In this document: positions 6,733 through 9,734 of the stretch, in pieces
How the letters are laid out: every line of letters starts with the position of its first letter
Position numbering within the stretch: position 1 is the stretch's first letter
Assembly (NCBI GenBank): GCA_027051995.1
Contig: JALUFY010000291.1
Span: forward strand, 1 to 9,734
Direction: 5' to 3'
DNA: 9,734 bases
Source: Hyphomicrobiales bacterium
GTDB taxonomy: Bacteria; Pseudomonadota; Alphaproteobacteria; Rhizobiales; Aestuariivirgaceae
Program-made: the position numbers and the translations under genes
The notes under the pieces: model-generated
Databases searched by the model: none
Told to the model about the DNA's origin: nothing
What the model saw: the letters and a program-made list of their open reading frames with translations, nothing else

Positions 6733-7475
6733 CCAGTCATTCTCCCGATACCCGCGTTGACGAGGCGCGCCGCGAATTCATGAAGAAATCGGCGGCGGCG
6801 GGCGTCATCGCGCTGGCGCCCGGCGTGACGCTGATGACCATGAGCAGCGAGGCGGCGGCCAAGGCCGATCCGAAAAAGCGCTGGGGCATGCTGATCGACA
6901 CCACCGTGTGCAAGAGCGGCTGCGACAAGTGCGTGGCCGCCTGCAAGGCGGAAAACGGCTGGGAGGCCAAGGCGGGCTCGCCCACCGATCCGCAATGGAT
7001 CCGCAAGGTGGACGTGAAGGATCCGAAGACCGGCTTCGCCATGTCGCTGCCGGTCATGTGCCAGCATTGCGCCAATCCGCCCTGCGTGGACGTGTGCCCG
7101 ACGGGCGCGTCGATGAAGCGGGCCGACGGCATCGTGCTGGTCAACCGGCATATCTGCATCGGCTGCCGCTACTGCATGATGGCCTGCCCCTACAAGGCGC
7201 GCTCCTTCGAGCATCACGAGGTTCCGGAAGAGGAGAAGGCCCCCTGGGCGCCGCGCGGACAGGGCACGGTGGAAGCCTGCACCATGTGCGTGCACCGGGT
7301 GGACGCGGGCGGGATTCCGGCCTGTGCCGAGGCCTGCGACAAGGGCGCGATCCTGTTCGGCGATCTGAACGACCCGGATTCGGATATCTCCAAGCGGCTC
7401 GCCAGCGGGCCATCCTATCAGATCCGCGCCGATCTGGGCGCTGATCCGGGCGTGCGCTACGCACGGCTGCCTTGA
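6729..7475 (+). CDS. dsrO: DsrO, Tat-exported ferredoxin subunit of DsrMKJOP
   Basis: The protein has 248 residues. The twin-arginine motif ARREFMKK (residues 13-20) and a hydrophobic stretch (about 21-37) direct folded export; cleavage could fall near residues 43-46. Sixteen cysteines are arranged for four [4Fe-4S] clusters: 61/65/68/72, 111/114/119/123, 143/146/149/153 and 184/187/199/203, as in the NrfC/DmsB-like ferredoxins. It is thought to carry electrons between periplasmic DsrJ and membrane DsrP. The ATG overlaps the dsrJ stop by 4 bp, which implies translational coupling. The ribosome site lies inside dsrJ (GAGGGAGG, 6716-6723). Confidence 0.97.
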   Translation: MTSHSPDTRVDEARREFMKKSAAAGVIALAPGVTLMTMSSEAAAKADPKKRWGMLIDTTVCKSGCDKCVAACKAENGWEAKAGSPTDPQWIRKVDVKDPKTGFAMSLPVMCQHCANPPCVDVCPTGASMKRADGIVLVNRHICIGCRYCMMACPYKARSFEHHEVPEEEKAPWAPRGQGTVEACTMCVHRVDAGGIPACAEACDKGAILFGDLNDPDSDISKRLASGPSYQIRADLGADPGVRYARLP

Positions 7476-7498
7476 GCGAGAGAGGGAGAGAGACGACG

Positions 7499-8746
7499 AT
7501 GAAGCGGATTCACTATTCCCTGCTTGAGGGGCGCGTGGGCTATTACGCCACGCTCGCCATTCTGGGCGCCATCGCGGGCGCGGGCGTGCTGGCCGCGTGG
7601 TACATGGAGCATCACGGGCACATCGTGACGGGCATGACCAACCAGATCGTCTGGGGCATGCCGCATGTCTTCGCCGTGTTTCTGATCGTGGCGGCCTCCG
7701 GCGTGCTCAACGTGGCCTCCATCGGCACGGTGTTCAACAAGACGCCCTACAAGCCGCTGGGGCGGCTTTCGGCGATCATGGCCATGGCCGTGCTGGCCGG
7801 CGGCCTGACCGCCCTGGTGCTTGATCTCGGCCGCCCGGACAGGCTGATCGTCGCCATGACGAAATACAATTTCAAGTCGATTTTCGCCTGGAACATCTAT
7901 CTCTACAACGGCTTCTTCGCCGTGGTGCTGCTCTATCTCTACACGCAGATGTCGAGCAAGTTCCAGGTGCGCCGCTACTACAAGGCGGCGGGCACGCTGG
8001 CCTTCGTCTGGCGGCTCATCCTGACCACCGGCACGGGCTCCATCTTCGGCTGGCTGGTGGCCCGTCAGGGGTATGATCTGGCCATCTACGCGCCGATGTT
8101 CATCGCCCTGTCGTTCTCCTTCGGCCTGGCGTTCTTCCTGATCATGCTGATCTCGCTCTACCGGCTGACGGAGCGGCCGCTGGGCAACGGGCTGATCAAC
8201 CGCGCCGGGCGTCTGCTGGGCGTCTTCGTGGCGGCGGCGTTCTATTTCGTCGCGGTGCAGCATCTGACGAACTTCTACGCGGCGGAGCATCAGGGCGTGG
8301 AGCATTTCCTGCTGTTCGGCGGCAATGTCTATTCCTTCCTGTTCTGGGCCGGGTTCGTGCTTGTTGGCACCATTATTCCCTTCGTCATGGTGTTTTCAAA
8401 ATCGGCGAAGACCAGCATGAAGCCGGTGTTCATCGCCTCGCTGCTGGTGGTTCTTGGCGGGCTCAGCCTGATTTACGTCATCATCATCGGCGGGCAGGCC
8501 TATCCGCTGGTGCTGTTCCCCGGCAAGGAGGTTTCCAGCTCGTTCTTCGAGGGGATGATCAATCCCTATACGCCGAGCTTCCCGGAGATCGTGCTGGGCG
8601 CGTCGGGTTTCGCCATCGCGGCGCTGATTACGGTGCTGGCCACCAAGGTGCTGCCGCTGATGCCCAAATCCCTGGCCGACGCGGATGTCGATCCGCATCT
8701 GGTGATCAAGGACGCCGATGTCGTGGAGATGAAAAAGGCCGCCTGA
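7499..8746 (+). CDS. dsrP: DsrP, NrfD-like integral membrane subunit of DsrMKJOP
   Basis: The protein has 415 residues from ATG 7499 and belongs to the NrfD/PsrC family. About ten hydrophobic spans are seen, for example around residues 15-36, 54-75, 90-110, 131-149, 165-185, 197-220, 238-256, 276-299, 309-331 and 363-383. It is thought to exchange electrons between DsrO and the quinone pool. Family-like features include LDLGRPDR (108-115) and the Asn and Trp in IFAWNIYLYNGFF (128-140). The longest frame begins at TTG 7472 inside dsrO, but GAGGGAGAG at 7482-7490 serves ATG 7499. The C-terminus after about residue 390 is hydrophilic. It is the last gene before a strong terminator. Confidence 0.96.
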   Translation: MKRIHYSLLEGRVGYYATLAILGAIAGAGVLAAWYMEHHGHIVTGMTNQIVWGMPHVFAVFLIVAASGVLNVASIGTVFNKTPYKPLGRLSAIMAMAVLAGGLTALVLDLGRPDRLIVAMTKYNFKSIFAWNIYLYNGFFAVVLLYLYTQMSSKFQVRRYYKAAGTLAFVWRLILTTGTGSIFGWLVARQGYDLAIYAPMFIALSFSFGLAFFLIMLISLYRLTERPLGNGLINRAGRLLGVFVAAAFYFVAVQHLTNFYAAEHQGVEHFLLFGGNVYSFLFWAGFVLVGTIIPFVMVFSKSAKTSMKPVFIASLLVVLGGLSLIYVIIIGGQAYPLVLFPGKEVSSSFFEGMINPYTPSFPEIVLGASGFAIAALITVLATKVLPLMPKSLADADVDPHLVIKDADVVEMKKAA

Positions 8747-8767
8747 TCCGGCCGGAGCGAAACGGAC

Positions 8768-8800
8768 AAGGGCCCGCACCCGTTGCGGGCCCTTTTTCTT
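8768..8800 (+). terminator. Intrinsic terminator of the main dsr operon
   Basis: Bases 8768-8778 pair perfectly with 8784-8794 (11 bp) around a 5-nt loop CCCGT. The T-run starts within the right arm and continues TTTTTCTT at 8793-8800. It begins 22 nt after the dsrP stop. It is the only hairpin in the window with a clear U-tract and probably ends most transcripts. Confidence 0.93.
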
Positions 8801-8864
8801 GTGTTTGTGTTTGACGCGCTCCCGGGGGATGAAAAGACGGGCCGTTCGCCGTTGCCTGTCCCGG
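8801..8864. other. Non-coding stretch after the terminator
   Basis: No credible gene is seen. The only structure is a weak inverted repeat: GACGGGC (8836-8842) against GCCTGTC (8854-8860), seven pairs with one G-U and an 11-nt loop. It is too weak to assign a role. Confidence 0.4.
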
Positions 8865-8877
8865 AATGCGACGCATT
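8865..8877. repeat. Perfect palindrome upstream of the DUF4202 promoter
   Basis: AATGCG-A-CGCATT is a perfect dyad with a one-base centre. It lies 13 bases before the proposed -35 box at 8891, a usual place for an activator site. Protein binding is inferred only from symmetry and position. Confidence 0.5.
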
Positions 8878-8890
8878 ATCAATATCGATG

Positions 8891-8920
8891 TTGAGACGCG
8901 ACCATGAACGCATGGATAAT
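8891..8920 (+). promoter_or_regulatory. Sigma70-type promoter for the DUF4202-dsrN unit
   Basis: TTGAGA (8891-8896) and GATAAT (8915-8920) are separated by 18 bases and each match the consensus at five of six positions. Transcription would start near 8927, giving a leader of about 65 nt. The position between a strong terminator and the next gene supports it. The spacer holds a dyad, CCATG-N4-CATGG (8902-8915), whose last base is the first base of the -10 box. Confidence 0.65.
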
Positions 8921-8968
8921 CCGCTTTTCCGCTCATGCGGCCATGCCGTGTGCATGGAAAAAAGCATG
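8902..8968. repeat. Cluster of CATG words forming two dyads in promoter and leader
   Basis: CATG occurs at 8903, 8911, 8934, 8942, 8953 and 8965. Four of these make two dyads with the same half-site: CCATG-N4-CATGG (8902-8915) and CCATG-N7-CATGG (8941-8957), their starts 39 bp apart. The first sits in the promoter spacer and the second in the leader. This could be a repressor operator pair; it is an inference from pattern only. Confidence 0.45.
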
Positions 8969-8978
8969 TTTCGGATTC

Positions 8979-8984
8979 AGGGAG
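8979..8984 (+). promoter_or_regulatory. Ribosome binding site for the DUF4202 gene
   Basis: AGGGAG lies seven bases before GTG 8992. An out-of-frame ATG at 8990, followed at once by TGA (8993-8995), overlaps this GTG and may compete for initiation. Confidence 0.65.
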
Positions 8985-8991
8985 AGATGAT

Positions 8992-9630
8992 GTGACGGAG
9001 AGATTGCGCAAGGTTCTGGCGGATATCGATGCGGCCAACGCCGATGATCCGCGCCGGGATGTTCTCGATGGCGTGGAGATGCCTTTCGAGCAGGTCTATT
9101 CGCGCCGTCTTCTGGCGCGGCTCGAGGCGATGTATCCGGACGCGCCGGAGGTGCTGAAGGCTGCGGCCTATGGCCAGCATCTGCGGCGCTTCGATGTTGC
9201 GCGCGCCTCTTATCCCGCCGGGCGCAAGGGTTACAACGCCTGGCGCAAGGCCTGCCGGGAGCATCACGCCAAGGTGCTCGGCAAAATCATGGCGCGGCAT
9301 GGCTTTCCGGATGAGGATGTCGCCGTGGCGCAACGGCTGGTGCGCAAGCAGGCGCTGAAAAGGGACAGGCTCTCGCAGGCTCTGGAAAACGCCGTGGACG
9401 TGGTTTTCATCGAACATTACCTGCAACCGTTCGTGGACAAGTATGCGGATTATGACGAAGACAAGCTGGTGGATATTCTGGCCAAGACGCTGCTGAAGAT
9501 GTCGCCCAAGGGGCACCGGGCCGCGCTGGCGCTGGATTTGCCGGAGGCGCACCGGGCGCTTCTGGAAAAGGCCCTGGCGCGGGAAAAGGATAAAATCGCG
9601 CAACTGGCGTCCGGCGCGCCGGACTGGTAA
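8992..9630 (+). CDS. DUF4202-family protein of unknown function
   Basis: The protein has 212 residues from GTG 8992. It resembles the uncharacterised DUF4202 family (some members misnamed as glutamyl-tRNA synthetase) along its whole length: DIDAANADDP (11-20), the GQHLRRF motif (61-67), YPAGRKGYNAWR (74-85), HHAKVLGKIM (91-100), DVVFIEHYLQPF (136-147) and DKLVDILAKTLLKMSPKGHRAALAL (about 157-181). No signal peptide or membrane segment is seen, so it should be cytoplasmic. The spread of His63, His91/92 and Asp136 is faintly like an all-helical metal-binding (HD-like) fold, but that is a guess. An open frame runs further up to 8935, yet the ribosome site and family start point to 8992. It is separated from dsrP by a terminator and a promoter, and dsrN follows after 35 nt, so it is probably co-transcribed with siroheme amidation. 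Its function is unknown. Confidence 0.85.
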   Translation: MTERLRKVLADIDAANADDPRRDVLDGVEMPFEQVYSRRLLARLEAMYPDAPEVLKAAAYGQHLRRFDVARASYPAGRKGYNAWRKACREHHAKVLGKIMARHGFPDEDVAVAQRLVRKQALKRDRLSQALENAVDVVFIEHYLQPFVDKYADYDEDKLVDILAKTLLKMSPKGHRAALALDLPEAHRALLEKALAREKDKIAQLASGAPDW

Positions 9631-9665
9631 AGGTATCCAGTTGATTACTTCAGGGCGGGCACGAC

Positions 9666-9734
9666 ATGGCCTTATCCATTCCGCGCATCTTCATCGCGGC
9701 GGCGCACAAGTCGTCGGGCAAGACCACCATCTCC
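9666..9734 (+). CDS. dsrN: DsrN N-terminus (partial): siroheme amidase, CobB/CbiA-like
   Basis: Only 23 codons are present; the gene runs off the window. The peptide MALSIPRIFIAAAHKSSGKTTIS carries a P-loop of the form AxxKSSGKTT, as at the N-terminus of cobyrinic acid a,c-diamide synthases. In sulfur-oxidiser dsr clusters this family member is DsrN, thought to amidate siroheme for DsrAB using ATP and glutamine. A true CobB of the cobalamin pathway would look the same in this short piece; the dsr context favours DsrN. The ribosome site is modest (AGGGCGGG, 9652-9659). Confidence 0.8.
   Translation, partial: MALSIPRIFIAAAHKSSGKTTIS

Noticed and set aside
7457..8305. A 282-codon - strand frame opposite dsrP
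   Set aside because: It is the hydrophilic mirror image of a transmembrane gene, with no domain.
8811..8816. TTGACG, a good -35-like word just after the terminator
   Set aside because: No -10-like word is found 16-18 bases downstream. The pair at 8891/8915 is much better.
8935..8991. An N-terminal extension of the DUF4202 protein by 19 residues
   Set aside because: It lacks a ribosome site and family resemblance, and the segment holds the leader dyad. GTG 8992 is better placed.
1..9734. CRISPR arrays, tRNA or rRNA genes, insertion sequences and attachment sites
   Set aside because: I saw no regular spaced repeats, no transposase or integrase frame and no tRNA-like fold. The window is almost fully taken up by dsr genes.

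Overview
This window is the greater part of a dissimilatory sulfur-metabolism (dsr) operon of the reverse, sulfur-oxidising type. All genes lie on the + strand. It begins inside the end of dsrB, continues dsrE-dsrF-dsrH-dsrC-dsrM-dsrK-dsrL-dsrJ-dsrO-dsrP, and after a strong terminator has a second short unit: a DUF4202-family gene and the first codons of dsrN. The sequence is GC-rich, with frequent GTG starts (dsrE, dsrM, dsrK and the DUF4202 gene). dsrEFH and dsrL are present and no dsrD is seen in the window, which is the pattern of a sulfur-oxidising proteobacterium rather than a sulfate reducer. I would guess an alphaproteobacterium, but the class cannot be fixed from these genes by eye.

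Layout: 1-102, C-terminus of dsrB, the siroheme sulfite reductase beta subunit. 212-1771, the sulfur relay proteins DsrE, DsrF, DsrH and DsrC, with the active cysteines DsrE Cys78, DsrH Cys20 and DsrC Cys98/Cys109. 1850-4230, DsrM (membrane cytochrome b) and DsrK (HdrD-like iron-sulfur protein). 4293-6239, DsrL, the NAD(P)H-binding flavoprotein. 6262-8746, DsrJ (triheme cytochrome c), DsrO (Tat-exported ferredoxin) and DsrP (NrfD-like membrane protein). 8747-8991 holds a terminator, a good sigma70-like promoter, dyads and a cluster of CATG words. 8992-9630 is the DUF4202 gene, and 9666 to the end is the start of dsrN.

How it works (known for the family): sulfur is brought in on a persulfidated carrier, passes through DsrE2E2F2H2 (built from DsrE, DsrF and DsrH) to DsrC, and is oxidised to sulfite by DsrAB together with DsrL, which passes electrons to NAD(P)+. 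DsrC trisulfide or disulfide is handled by the DsrMKJOP transmembrane complex. DsrN is thought to amidate siroheme for DsrAB. The DUF4202 protein has no assigned role.

The most interesting material lies between the genes. GC-rich hairpins follow dsrB (15 bp, perfect), dsrC (11 bp, UCCG loop) and dsrK (imperfect), with a weak one before dsrC. None of these has a U-tract, whereas the hairpin after dsrP has one. This looks like built-in differential expression or mRNA processing of one long transcript. The separately promoted DUF4202-dsrN unit, with its dyad-rich promoter, is the best candidate for undescribed biology.
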